Part shown: one piece after another, positions 29,514 to 39,800 of the stretch
How the letters are laid out: every line of letters starts with the position of its first letter
Numbering within the stretch: position 1 is the first letter of the stretch
Source: Tribonema minus
Taxonomy: Eukaryota > Sar > Xanthophyceae > Tribonematales > Tribonemataceae
Direction: 5' to 3'
Length of the DNA stretch: 64,000 nt
Assembly (NCBI GenBank): GCA_017506865.1
Contig: JAFCMP010000076.1
Span: forward strand, 186,001 to 250,000
Notes under the pieces: generated by a model
What the model was told of the DNA's origin: nothing
Databases searched by the model: none
The model's input: the letters and a program-made list of their open reading frames with translations, nothing else
Program-made: the position numbers and the translations under genes

Positions 29514-30800
29514 CTGGCGGGGAGTTTGCGGTCACAGACGAGGGGATAATTGAGGAAGATGGGTGAGATATAGCAGACAACAAATTGGCGCTGTAATAGC
29601 ATGTGTGCATGCCTGTGCAGGCATGTGCCTCTGTAAGCATGTTCACATCTGTGTTTTGACGCCAATGGTGCACCTCCGAGCTCGTCGGGGCCATATTGGG
29701 TGACCAGGTTTTGACTCAGACCTTGCAATGATCACTGGTTTCAGCAGCCCAACACACCGTGCTTGTGATGACAGGGGCACATATCAAGTCAGTGATACTG
29801 TCTCTGCTTTGCCGCTCCCGTACTGCAAGGCGCGCCAGGAGTGCACGACAGCAACACGCAGTGCCGTCTGCTCTTTGCTTGCGCACATCATTCCGCTTGC
29901 AGCTCAATTTTGTACCTGCTCGCACCATACTGTGCAACTTTGCAGCTTGTGAGACGCTGCAGCCATCAATCTGAGCATGCTGAGTAAAGGAGACCTGTAA
30001 ATCCAACACAAGCAGCCTCATGCGAAGGGCTTGGGCACCAAGCAACCCACATTCCTAGGCTGCAACTGCTGGCAGATCGGCGTCACTTCCGCACTTGTAG
30101 GCTCAATTGGGCTGCATGGAACCACCAGCCAATGTGATTGCCCGCTTGGCTTCAGTTCTAAGCTGCACCGCACACAAAGCGGTGTGTGCAGGACACATAC
30201 CTCCTCTTTGCTTCGCACGCGAGTTCAGTAGTCTGTTGCCAACCTCCTTCAAAGTGGGCAGTTAGATTCGATGTTTTTCATGTCATAAAAAATACACGCG
30301 TAGTACACAGCCTGAGCACCTGTGTCCGGAAGCATGTACTCCAAAGCTTTCTCTCTTCTCACAAGTCGTCCACGTCGCGTTTGCGCCTTCGGCGTGCGCG
30401 CTGGCATCAAAGTCTTTGTTGACCAAGACAACAACCACTCGGCTTCTCAATCACATAACACGGACATTTGCGGCATAATACTCGCCATCAGCTGCAACAG
30501 CACCACCAGGAACATCGTCATGAGCTGAGCGACTTTTCAGAAAACTCACGTGTGGCAGCTCCACTAGTATTGGCTCCCCTCCTGCTGGAAGAAGTTTGTA
30601 TCCCGGCATCGCCACGCCACGGCTGCAACGCGCTCTTCCCTATTCCTCGTTGTCCTACTTGAGCAGCATGGCACACAGGACTTGAAAGCGGCGACAGATG
30701 CGGATGAATATGAATATGAAAAAACGGTTACATTTCGTGAAACGGTTCGAAAAGTTCAGAACAGTGAGTGCTACATACTGCAGGGCTAGCTATTGTGCCA
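29514..30800. other. No recognisable gene; upstream region of the FAAL gene
   Basis: There are only short open frames without motifs on either strand. It should contain the minus-strand promoter of the FAAL gene, but I could not identify a core element. Confidence 0.45.
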
Positions 30801-31590
30801 GCTACTGGCGGCACCAGCAACTCAAAATGTACAGCAAACGCTTTCAACACCACGTCAGTGGTCAACCAAGTGCTCGCCAGCATGAGTGCATGCAGTGGCG
30901 GCTTGGTAATGGGGTCATAAGCAAGAGTGGGGGTGTGCATCCCCAAAGTTGCGGCTCGCGTATGCCTGGGGCTGCTGTCTAGATGGATGCAAAGGGGCGA
31001 ATCCTGGTGCGCCCAGCTCGTGCTCCATCTGCTATGCGTCCTTATTGCCAATCTGACATGTAGTTTCTGATACCAAGCTGCCAACACTCATCTGGGCTTT
31101 AGGGGTTTACTTCAGAGGAGAACCCCCGGCGAGGGGGGCAGCGCAAGGCTGTTGTAGTACTACTTGTAGAGTCTGAGACAGCCAGAGTCTGACATGATAC
31201 AGAAACGTGTATTACGTTGCATAAACGCTTTAAAAGGCTTGCAGCAAGTGACACATTGACGGCTTGTTGCATACACAAGCACTGCATGCTTGTCGAGTCA
31301 CATATGTATACCTAGGTGCTGATTCAACTCACCAACTGGGTAACATTGAACTCATATTACTTGTGCCTCATGGCAAGCACTGGTATACAGGCTGTGCTAG
31401 CAGCGATCCACTTCACTGATGGTTTCACCCTGCCAGTGCCACAAGCCTGAGGGCCTGGCCTGCAACAAACTCTGAAAGGCCCAAGCTGTAGAGGTTTGCT
31501 TGCCTCGCCCGCAGTGGCACATGGCCCTTTGCAAGCTCACACGCCTGGTCCAGAAGTGCGTGCGGCATTCACAATGAGGATAACGGCATG
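30801..31590. repeat. Dispersed duplicated block, copy 1
   Basis: The block shares ordered landmarks with 57216-58052: a CACCAGCAACTCAAA start, TTACTTCAGAGGAGAACCC, CAGAGTCTGACATGATACAG, GCCTGGCCTGCAACAAA, and CTGGTCCAGAAGTGCGTGCG just before the end. Similarity stops abruptly near 31590, where virus-like sequence begins. The block contains no recognisable gene. Confidence 0.75.
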
Positions 31591-32214
31591 TTGCAGAGCA
31601 TGTCAATCGCCATTACGCAGATGTGTGTCAACCTGTACTGTGACACTTTGACCATTTCTGGTTTGAGCGTGACGCTGCCATCAGGTAACTACAGCGCGAC
31701 GTCGCTCACGGCGGCGCTCGCAGCCGCGTACCCGACGCGCAGCGTTTCATTCAATGTGATAACGAGTCGAATCACTTTCGCGAGCGCTACCACCATGGTC
31801 ATCAGCGGAAGCATGTGCAGCATCTTGGGCATTGACGAGGGCAGCAGCGGCTTGCAGATATCATCAAAATATAATATCGACTTGTCAGCAACGCACTGCA
31901 TCAATGTATTCACCAGCCTCGCCAACGCGTCACTCGACGCCTCCGCGAACAGGAGGCGAGGTCTTCTCGCGTCCGTGCAAGTCAACGTCGGACCCCTTTG
32001 CGCACTGCACTACATCGATCCCGTCGGCGCCCAAGGAGGGCTCATCGACGCTCGAAGCGTCGCTGAATTTAGGTTTAACCTTTTTGACGATCGCGGGATG
32101 CCTTTACTGGCCAGCTGTGCATTTAATGCCATGATCAAATTTATACAGATCGCGACTGGCGTGCGCGACCTGAAGATCGAGCGCCCTGGTAGTCTGGCCG
32201 CCCCCATGATTTAA
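31588..32214 (+). CDS. Putative minor virion protein of the PLV-like remnant
   Basis: A 208-codon ORF. The protein is beta-rich with no signal peptide. The pattern LPSGNYSATSLTAALAAAYP, then FNVITSRITFASA, then CSILGID, and a late FRFNLFDDRGMPL, is one I associate with minor capsid or fibre-like proteins of small DNA viruses and related elements. The first ATG (31588) overlaps the host junction; ATG 31600 (MSIAITQ) may be the native start. It lies 30 bases upstream of the next gene in the same direction. Confidence 0.55.
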   Translation: MLQSMSIAITQMCVNLYCDTLTISGLSVTLPSGNYSATSLTAALAAAYPTRSVSFNVITSRITFASATTMVISGSMCSILGIDEGSSGLQISSKYNIDLSATHCINVFTSLANASLDASANRRRGLLASVQVNVGPLCALHYIDPVGAQGGLIDARSVAEFRFNLFDDRGMPLLASCAFNAMIKFIQIATGVRDLKIERPGSLAAPMI

Positions 32215-32244
32215 AATGTAGCGATCCAACATACAGTTTCTCAC

Positions 32245-32697
32245 ATGGGGTTCGGTGGATGGCTTGCCAAAAAAAAATTTCGGCCGGCGCAACGGGTTCT
32301 AGGCAAGACGCTTCCGCGGGGTATTTCAGCGGCGGCGAAGTGGATTGGTAAAAAAGCACTTCCTGTACTCCGTGTAGGCACGGGGATCATTCGGGATATC
32401 ACTGCGAATCCCCTCGCCCACGCGGCCGCGTCTGCGGTTCTAGGCCCCGAGGCAGCGCTCGCGATGAACGGGATTTCAGCGGGCGCGGCGTTCGCGAACA
32501 GCGCGACGCGCGCGGCTCCGAGCATATTGCAAGGGTTCAAGAGCCCACAGACCGCAGGGCAGAGCGTGCAGGACCTCGCGCACCTGCAACAGCAATACCA
32601 TAGTTTAAAACTCAGGCGATTTCAGGAAAAAAACGTTGACGTGAGTAAAGCGAGTGACGGATGTCGGTTCCGGCGTCTTTATCATACCCCCAGGTGA
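32245..32697 (+). CDS. Small basic, partly hydrophobic virion-type protein
   Basis: 150 codons. The N-terminus is rich in Lys/Arg (MGFGGWLAKKKFRPAQ), followed by an Ala/Gly-rich amphipathic stretch (LAHAAASAVLGPEAALAMNG) and a Gln/Leu helix. This composition resembles small core or membrane-active virion proteins encoded near capsid genes of adenovirus-like and PLV elements. The function is inferred from composition and position. Its 3' end overlaps the start of the capsid gene by about 37 bases. Confidence 0.5.
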   Translation: MGFGGWLAKKKFRPAQRVLGKTLPRGISAAAKWIGKKALPVLRVGTGIIRDITANPLAHAAASAVLGPEAALAMNGISAGAAFANSATRAAPSILQGFKSPQTAGQSVQDLAHLQQQYHSLKLRRFQEKNVDVSKASDGCRFRRLYHTPR

Positions 32698-33959
32698 AAC
32701 CAGTTTCTTGTCAGGCCATCAGTTCCAGATTTAGCAGTCCCCCGGTGTCTGGGACCTCATTCGCACCCGGTTCTATCATCTCTATAGATATCGCGAATTG
32801 CGGTGCTCGCAACATGTGGCTTGACCCGGCCCAACCCATGCTTTCATTCACGGTTTCATGCACTTTAGTGGGGGGGACCGCGCCTACTTGGGGTGCGCAC
32901 ACTTACAACTTTATTCAGACACTCACCCTGTGGAGTAGCGTGGGAAGTTCGCAATTGGAACAGGTGACCAATTGTAATGCCCTACATGCAGTATTACGCG
33001 ACTTATGCAGCTCACAAGATATGGTGAGGACTAGGGATAGCATTCTCCTAGGCAGTGACCCTACCAGACTGCGCTCGCCGGTTCAGAATGCCGCGGCTGT
33101 GACTTCCGTACAGTATAGCGTGCCCCTGATTTCAATAATCGGCCTGCTCTCCAACACGGACAGGATGATTGCGATTCACGCTCTTGGATCTCCCTTAAGG
33201 CTTGACATCGGAGGTTGCGCAGGCATCCACGGCGATTGCCTCGGGAGGCACAGTCCCTGCTACGAGTGCGACGGTTACACTTAGTAACATCACATTGGAC
33301 TGCAGCTACATCACTCTCGTCGACAGCGTGGCCGACCAGATCAAGAGTTTGACCGGAAATCGCTATGATTGGTCGTCCTCGCAATGGAAGACGTTTAGGA
33401 CGATCCACCCCGCTAACCAACTGAGCAATACGCTGATGATTCCGTCACGTGTATCCAGCATGAAAAGTTTAATCATCATTCAGCGTGAATCGGCAACAGA
33501 GTACAATATACTCTGTACAATATAGCTGCGTCGTCAGTCACCCAGAGAATCAGGAACCTGCTCAAACAATTCGCTGTTAGGATAGGTGGACAGTGGGTGA
33601 CTAGCATCCCAGTCCAATGTGGCGCTCAGGCTATTCCGGCCTACCTTGAAGCTACACGCATCTTTTCCAACCCGGCGAGCGAGAGTACATGCGGTCTTAT
33701 CGCCAGCGATAGTTGGACCTTGGACACCTCTGTCGCCCCAACAGGAACTAGCGTTGAGGGGTCATTTCTTATAGGCTCGGAGTTGGATGTGTTCAGCCAA
33801 CAGAAGCTCGTCAGTGGACACAGCACGTCAGCAAACGCCCTCGTGTGCGAGATCGCCTACTCTGCCGCGCCTCTGGCTGTCAATTTCGACTCGTTTTGCG
33901 AGAGTGATGCTCAGTTCCACATCGATGGCGCAACGGGCAGTATCATGGTAGCGGTTTGA
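32661..33959 (+). pseudogene. Putative major capsid protein gene, two frameshifts
   Basis: The reading frame runs 32661-33205, then shifts near 33196-33205, continues to about 33500, then shifts again and ends at 33959 (about 430 codons in all). The second shift coincides with a 14-bp tandem duplication (33502-33515 repeated into 33516-33524). The protein begins MSVPASLSY and contains GSIISIDIANCG, YNFIQTLTLWSSVGSS and later VRIGGQWVTSIPVQCG, a beta-rich jelly-roll-like pattern. A length of about 430 residues is at the short end for PLV capsid proteins. It is the largest gene in the cluster and sits where PLV capsid genes usually do. The alternative is another structural protein. Confidence 0.55.
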
Positions 33960-33967
33960 GCAGGTGA

Positions 33968-34412
33968 AATGTAAAGGCAATGTAAATGATAAATTGTTTT
34001 TTTCATTATGACAATCGTCACAATCTCCAATGTTTTTGAAATGTATCGTTATGAAATGATGCCCGAGAGTAACCGCCAACCCCAACGTGGCGGGTATCAA
34101 CACTCGCACTTTGAGACGGCGCGGCACTCTGTCGCAGTAGAACGTGCCCTGCGCGCTGTCCGATGTGCTGGCGAGCGCGACGGTCACCCAGCTGTCGCTG
34201 CCCGTGGTCGACGTGTCGAGACACCGCGCGATCTCCGGCGCGCTGAATTGCAGCGCGTACGCGACCGTACCCGTCAGCGAGGGGGCGATGAACGAGACGG
34301 ATGCGCGGTACGGACCGGGTTGCATCTCGGGCACCTGGCACTCGAATTGACAAGGCGCGTCGAACGCATTGACGGCATAGCGTGATCGCACTGTGAGGGT
34401 GTAGTCCATCGT
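33968..34412 (-). CDS. Putative beta-rich virion protein, convergent with the capsid gene
   Basis: The likely start is MDYTLTVRSRY (ATG about 34412). The protein is beta-rich (GPYRASVSFIAPSL, TVAYALQFSAPE, FYCDRVPRRLKVRVLIP) and looks like a second capsid or penton-type protein. The frame stays open into the antisense of the capsid gene (to 33828), so its native stop may be lost. My end point is approximate. Confidence 0.45.
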
Positions 34413-34592
34413 TTTGTCTACCTGCAATATTAAAATCACTGACAGCCTCCGGGTGCTGTGTGGTGAAACTCCGGGTGCTGCTGACCATTTTGACAATTTG
34501 ACCACTTTGACCATTTGACAACTCACCAAATTCAACGACTTTGTTCAATGACCATATTTAAGATAGGGTTTATTATAAGGGGAGGGTGATAT

Positions 34593-34988
34593 GGTAGGGT
34601 TAGGTTGAGAGTAGGGAGGGGGTAAGGGTGAGGGTACCGGGTAGGGTTAGGTTGAGAGTAGGGAGGGGGCAAGGGTGCGGGTACCGGGTAGGGTTAGGTT
34701 GAGAGTAGGGAGGGGGTAAGGGTGAGGGTACCGGGTAGGGTTAGGTTGAGAGTAGGGAGGGGGTAAGGGTGAGGGTACCGGGTAGGGTTAGGTTGAGAGT
34801 AGGGAGGGGGTAAGCGTGAGGGTTAGGGTTAGGGTTAGGGTTCGGGTTCGGGTAGGGTGGGGGTAAGGGTGAGGGTACCGGGTAGGATTAGGTTGAGAGT
34901 AGGGAGGGGGTAACGGTGAGGGTACCGGGTAGGATTAGGTTAGGGTTAGGGTTAGGGTTAGGGTTGGGGGGGTGGGGGGGTGGGGGGG
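34593..34988. repeat. Telomere-like tandem array (47-bp unit plus pure TTAGGG runs)
   Basis: About six copies of a 47-bp G-rich unit (GGGTAGGGTTAGGTTGAGAG, a GGGAGGGGGTAAGGGTGAGG core, then GTACC) alternate with perfect (TTAGGG)n runs at about 34819-34841 and 34938-34965. The array ends in a G-rich block (34966-34988). It lies between the virus remnant and the PPR pseudogene. G-strand polarity is on the plus strand throughout. Confidence 0.88.
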
Positions 34989-35000
34989 TACCTACCCCCG

Positions 35001-35030
35001 TGGAGTGTCATAAATGTTTATGACACTCCA
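35001..35030. repeat. Perfect 14-bp hairpin at the end of the telomere-like array
   Basis: TGGAGTGTCATAAA, two bases (TG), then TTTATGACACTCCA. The arms are perfect inverted repeats. It begins about 12 bases after the G-rich end of the array, preceded by GGGGGTACCTACCCCC, itself an imperfect palindrome. Confidence 0.9.
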
Positions 35031-35316
35031 GAGTGTAGCGGCATGTGTGCACGCACGCTTTGCGTCAAACTCCTGGGCTGCTTTCTAGTCAAATGTCTCG
35101 GCATTGGCAGCGGCGCACCAACTCGAGTTGCCCTCTATCCTACGACGCAAACAGCATGGGCCTTAGTGAGGCACACCTTGAGCGGAACTGCGCGTGGCCC
35201 TGGAGTTGCAGCATGACAGCCGTTGTACTGGCACCGCCATCAACTGACAGTCCTGCGAGCTTCTGACGAGGACAGTATCGCTAGCAATTTCACAATGCGA
35301 CAGCAGCACACTTCAC

Positions 35317-35961
35317 GTGCCAGTGGAGGCAAGCCGTCGCCACCAGGCTCATCGGCCAATAGGATTCACACTCTGGGCAGACAGAAAGTGGAATGATGCT
35401 CTCCAAATCTTCGAGAGCATTGAGGAGCCCACTGCTCTGGAAGTGAGGGCGCTGCTCGCCACCATGGCCTACAATCATCAGCCCCGGCACGCCATGATCG
35501 CTCTGAGACAGTTGCGCAACACAGGAGCTGTGGCCTTCCATGACTATGAGCTCGCCATTCATGCGCATGCAAACGGTTCACCCATGCAAGCCTTGGAGCT
35601 GCACGAGATGGAGCGGGAGGGGTTTGGCTGGACTCAACGTGCATGCAGCACTGTGCTGCTAGCGTGCGGCAAAGCGGGGCGGCTCAATGCCGCACTGCAG
35701 CTGATTGACGAGATGGAAAAGCGCACCTTCAGCCCTAACGATGTAGATTATCTCAAGCTCATTGAGGCATGTGTCCGCGGCAAGAATGTGATTCGTGCTG
35801 GCGACAGGGGTGGCAGCAAGCAAGCCTTGGAGTTCCTGCAGCGTATGCAAGACAAGGGTCCTGTGCCTGACATTCGGCATTATGCTGCTGCGATGAAGGT
35901 TTGCGTGACGGAGGGAGACTCGGCCAAAGCTGTCAACATATTTCGGAGTATGCGAGATCAG
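35317..35961 (+). CDS. PPR-Smr copy A, exon with five PPR motifs
   Basis: Repeats are visible as helix pairs ending in spacer motifs (FSPN, PVPD). The donor CAG/GTGATC leaves phase 0 and joins MRDQ to GIKPN of the next exon, recreating a complete PPR boundary. Further open frame to 35994 (VIVMKTYVCV) is intron read-through. Upstream homology to copy B persists, but with stop codons. Confidence 0.75.
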
Positions 35962-36226
35962 GTGATCGTGATGAAAACATATGTTTGCGTGTAGGTAGCA
36001 GTGCATTGTGGTGGCACAAAGAACCCCCTGTGTATCATTCAATTTTTTTCCAAAGTTTCTGCTGCCATCTTGCTGCCAAGATCACATGGTTGGCAGTATT
36101 GCAGAGCCTGGTTATAGCTGAGAGTCGTTCAGCCAGGCTGCAGATCGTGAAGGGAAAACAATGTTATGTTGCTATAGATTTATTTTTTGGGGTCAGTGAC
36201 AATGGTAAGGGTCAGGGTTAGGATAT

Positions 36227-36586
36227 TGAAAAAAGGTTGGGGTTATATTTGTTATATGTATGTTAAGCCTGTCTTACTTATGGATAAGGCAGCGTTGGCT
36301 TGGGCTGATGTAGAAGGGTCCATGATGGTTGATGGTTGTTGGCTTCAGTTGTCTCTATCCTGAAGCCGTGGTATCCTAGCTGACTGACAAGAACTGAGGC
36401 CTTGCAAGCGCAACCCTTCATCTGGGGAGACTCAAGAGTCTCACCGGTTAAGGGGTTTTCCTGCAGTGTCCCCCTAGTTCAAACCAATTGCCCTGGGCCC
36501 TAATAACGGCCGAATATAATAGAGTTTAACATCATAAGCCAGAAGGCTACATAAATAGTTTACTTTACATACAGCTGCCCGTGTCA
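36227..36586 (-). repeat. 3' LTR of the Ty3/gypsy element
   Basis: Begins TGAAAAAAGGTTGGGG and ends GCCCGTGTCA on the plus strand. It matches 47260-47620 over its full length with few changes. Confidence 0.9.
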
Positions 36587-36605
36587 ACTCCCCCTTCTCA
36601 TGATT
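36587..36605 (-). promoter_or_regulatory. Polypurine tract before the 3' LTR
   Basis: The minus-strand reading is ATGAGAAGGGGGAGT immediately before the LTR TG, the usual plus-strand primer of LTR retrotransposons. Confidence 0.7.
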
Positions 36606-36839
36606 TCTCTGTCCCCAGAGAAACGCATAGCACCACAGGGATCAACGTTGCTACAGTTCTACGTTAGCGCATGTGTAATTCAATTTACTTCACCTCTACA
36701 CCCAACCTCTACAGACCCTCGTATAGAGTATCCACATAGGTATTGTGCAGCGCAATATTCGTTAAAGGCGCCGCTGCACAGCTCGAGGATAGCTTCATGT
36801 CACAGGGCCGGCCAGCCACTGAGCACATGCGTGGTGTAG

Positions 36840-39800
36840 CTACCTCACATCACCATCGCTCAAATCTATGTCATCGCCTCCACTGGGTGAATCTGAACCT
36901 CCCTGACCAGACTCCTGGCCCAAGGGGAACTCTTCTGCGACCTTGGTCAGCAGTAGGTTCCAACTGGACATAGGGTCTGCCTCAGCCTGCTCGCTAGTAA
37001 CTGCGGTGCTGTAGTAGTCAGGCCTCAGCCGCACGGTGGTTAAACGCGTGACTGGGTGCCCGTTGTAATGCACGCGAAATGTGTACTTGCCGGCCCGGGG
37101 CAAGTATTCCTTGAGCACTGCACGGCTCCAATCAGTTGCACTTTTGACTCTCACGGTCTGACCATGGTAAGTCGCACCAAAGTCTGGTGGGATCCCAGGG
37201 CACATTTCCTGCACCACCTTGGGGCTAGAAACCGTGACGCCCAGATCCTTTGCGCGCTGCTGAGTGGCTTCAGCCAACGCAATTGCGCATTGCAACTGCC
37301 GCTTTGTGAAGTCCTCCCAGTCACCATCTTCATAGCGCACGCGCCAGTACGGTGCGAGGTAACCAGTGATGGTTCCCCATAGGTACTTGACTTGTTGCTT
37401 AAGCGCGCCGCGCTCCTCACGCACCACCTTAGTACCTCTCGGGAGTAGGGCCAGCGCAGCTTCTTTCGTGGCTACGCGCCGGTCCTCCCGTGGTATCCTC
37501 ATGGCGTAGTCAGGCATGTCATTCACATGCTTCAACTCGTAGAGCGCGTGAAAAGTATCGAGCGTCCAAGGCATGGCAACCTCGAGTGCATCGTCCTCTG
37601 TCTTCCATGTGCTCAACGTACCATCTCTGAGCAGCCAACGGTAGTCCCACGAACCATTGGGGTTGTACCGGCGGTCTACCAGCCTCTCTAGCCAGCCATC
37701 CTTGGGCAGTTGCTTAATGTCTTCCTCATTAAGCACCGCGTAGGGCTTGTCAAGTTCCATGACACTTGGCCTTAAATGAAAAGGCTTCATGTTGGTCACA
37801 TGTGCCCGCGTGCGACGCACACGGCGCCCCATCATGCGGCATGAAAATGACAACCCAGATCCGCCAGTTTCCTCTGCTACCACCCATGGTCCAATGAATT
37901 TAGGGTCCAGCTTCCTGGAGCGTCCCTTGGCAGGCTTCTGCTTGATCATGACCAGGTCCCCAACTTTAACCTTCATTGCGCGCTTGACCGCTTCATTAGC
38001 CTTGTCAACTCTGCGCGCCTTGATGCCATATGCCTCATCAATATCCTTTTGTGCCATTTTGAGGTTGAAGCGCTTGCGTTCAATCTCAGAATGTAAGTCA
38101 CCACCATGCACTTCATCAGGGAAGGTTTCGAATGGCAGGGACGGCTCGCGGCCATACACACAGTAGAAAGGGCTAAGGCCTGTTTCTTCTCTGGGGGTGG
38201 ACCAGAGAGCAAACTGCACAGCATCAACGCCCTCATGCCAATTCTGTTGGTCTTGTCAACCGAGGCAGTCAGAATGGCCATGATGCGTTCATTTTGCCGT
38301 TCAGCGACCCCATTTGCCTGTGGGTGGTATGCACTTGTGTCAATTATCATGATCCTGAAAATTGAGCACAAATCGCGCACCACAATGTTCAGAAACTCCT
38401 TGCCTTGGTCCGACACCAGCTCCTCTAACATGGATCCCATTTCTAGGATTACCTTGTACAAGAGCCTTGCAACCGTATGCATGTCCTTGTTTTTAATTGG
38501 CATGAGCCAGCAAAATGCAGAGCGTGCCTCAATTACTGTCAGCAGCCCTATGTGCCCCTCTGAGGACACCACCGAGGTCATGGTGATGTCAGTGTGCGCT
38601 CGCTGAAACATGCGAGTTGGCAGTGTTAACATCATCTTGGCCTTGCCAGTCGTAGCCTTCTTGCGCTGTAGGCAAGACATGCAACTAGTGACATACGTGT
38701 GCACATCGCTGCTGATGCGAGGCCAGTAAAAGCGCTCAAACAGGCGGACATACGTGGCGCTTGCGCCTGCGTGACCGGCCGTGGCATCGTCATGCCCCAG
38801 CCTCAAAACCAGAGGGCGCAGCGCGGCGGGTACAAACCATTGGCGCAGCACCATCCCGCGTTTGGGGTGGCTGGTGGCCAGATGTACCAGCAGGCCGTCC
38901 TCCTCGTGACAGTACCAGTGACGGTTCACCATTAAGTGTGCAGCCAGCTCACTATCCTGCGGGTATATATTGTCCCTCAGAGTGCGTGACACTGCCTGAC
39001 ACAAGGGGTCCCGCTGCTGGAGCTCAATAAACGCTTCCCGGCTTAGCACTGCCGGCACAGGCGTGGTCCCGTCAACTGGTTCAGGGACCAGTTCATGGCT
39101 GGGCCTGCTGAGTGTGCGCTTACGGCGTGGCTCCGACACTCCCTCTGTTCGCTGCGGGGGGATGGCGCCCCCTGGTAGCGGTACAGCGGTGTTGGCAGCG
39201 ACCCGGCGGCGCTTGGCAGATATGCTCGCAGTCTTGCTAGATGCCGGGGAGTCCCAGTCCGACTCTGCCGCCTCATCCATGCATGCATTAGCATACATAT
39301 GCAAAGTAGCTGGACTGAAAGACATCGACGCAGTCTCTCCATCCGTCCACGAAGAGTCTTCCTCGTCCAGCTCACATAGCAAAACATTGACCTATTGGAC
39401 CGTAAGCGTAGCCAGCCTGGCTGCTATGCTTGAGTCCTCACTTGCATTCTTCATGGCTAGCTCATTGAGCGAGAAGGGAGTGCCCCACTCATTGCTCACC
39501 AGTTTGCCCCTGAAGTTAGCAATTTTAATTGCCGCTGCAGAAACATGTGACCCATGGTTGGTCGCCTTTGCTTGGTCAGCAAACTCCCCTAAGGGCGCCG
39601 CAAACTCTTCCACAAAATTTGCAAACTTCACCCCTGAAGGTGGTGCTGCAAAGCATGGGATTGAGTCTGACCATTGCTCGTCTGCTTGCTCATACTCTCT
39701 AGGAGCGTCCAACTCTTTTTGCATAGGGAGCCTGGACAGGCCGTCTGCATTTGAGTTCACCAGGCCTGGTCGGTGTTGTACGGTAATGTCGTACTCCAGC

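Larger units (their letters stand above)
31592..34548. mobile_element. Remnant of a polinton-like-virus (PLV) type DNA virus: virion gene module
   Basis: Four tightly spaced intronless genes of virion type (three on plus, one convergent on minus) occupy this stretch, which is unlike the intron-rich surroundings. The left edge is set by loss of similarity to the duplicated block at 57216-58052. The right edge runs into telomere-like repeats. No polymerase, packaging ATPase, integrase or protease was seen, so this is a partial copy. The two plus-strand frameshifts in the capsid gene show that it is decaying. The assignment rests on gene order and on capsid-like text patterns (beta-rich, N-terminal Pro/Ser-rich), not on a search. 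Confidence 0.6.

Noticed and set aside
31592..34548. A complete, mobile polinton or virophage
   Set aside because: No integrase, polymerase, ATPase or protease gene and no terminal inverted repeats were seen.
34918..34990. A true chromosome end at the TTAGGG run
   Set aside because: Non-repetitive host sequence with PPR homology continues directly after it, so it is interstitial in this assembly.
35045..35316. Intact N-terminal coding part of PPR copy A
   Set aside because: Homology to copy B is visible, but stop codons and a short insertion interrupt every frame.
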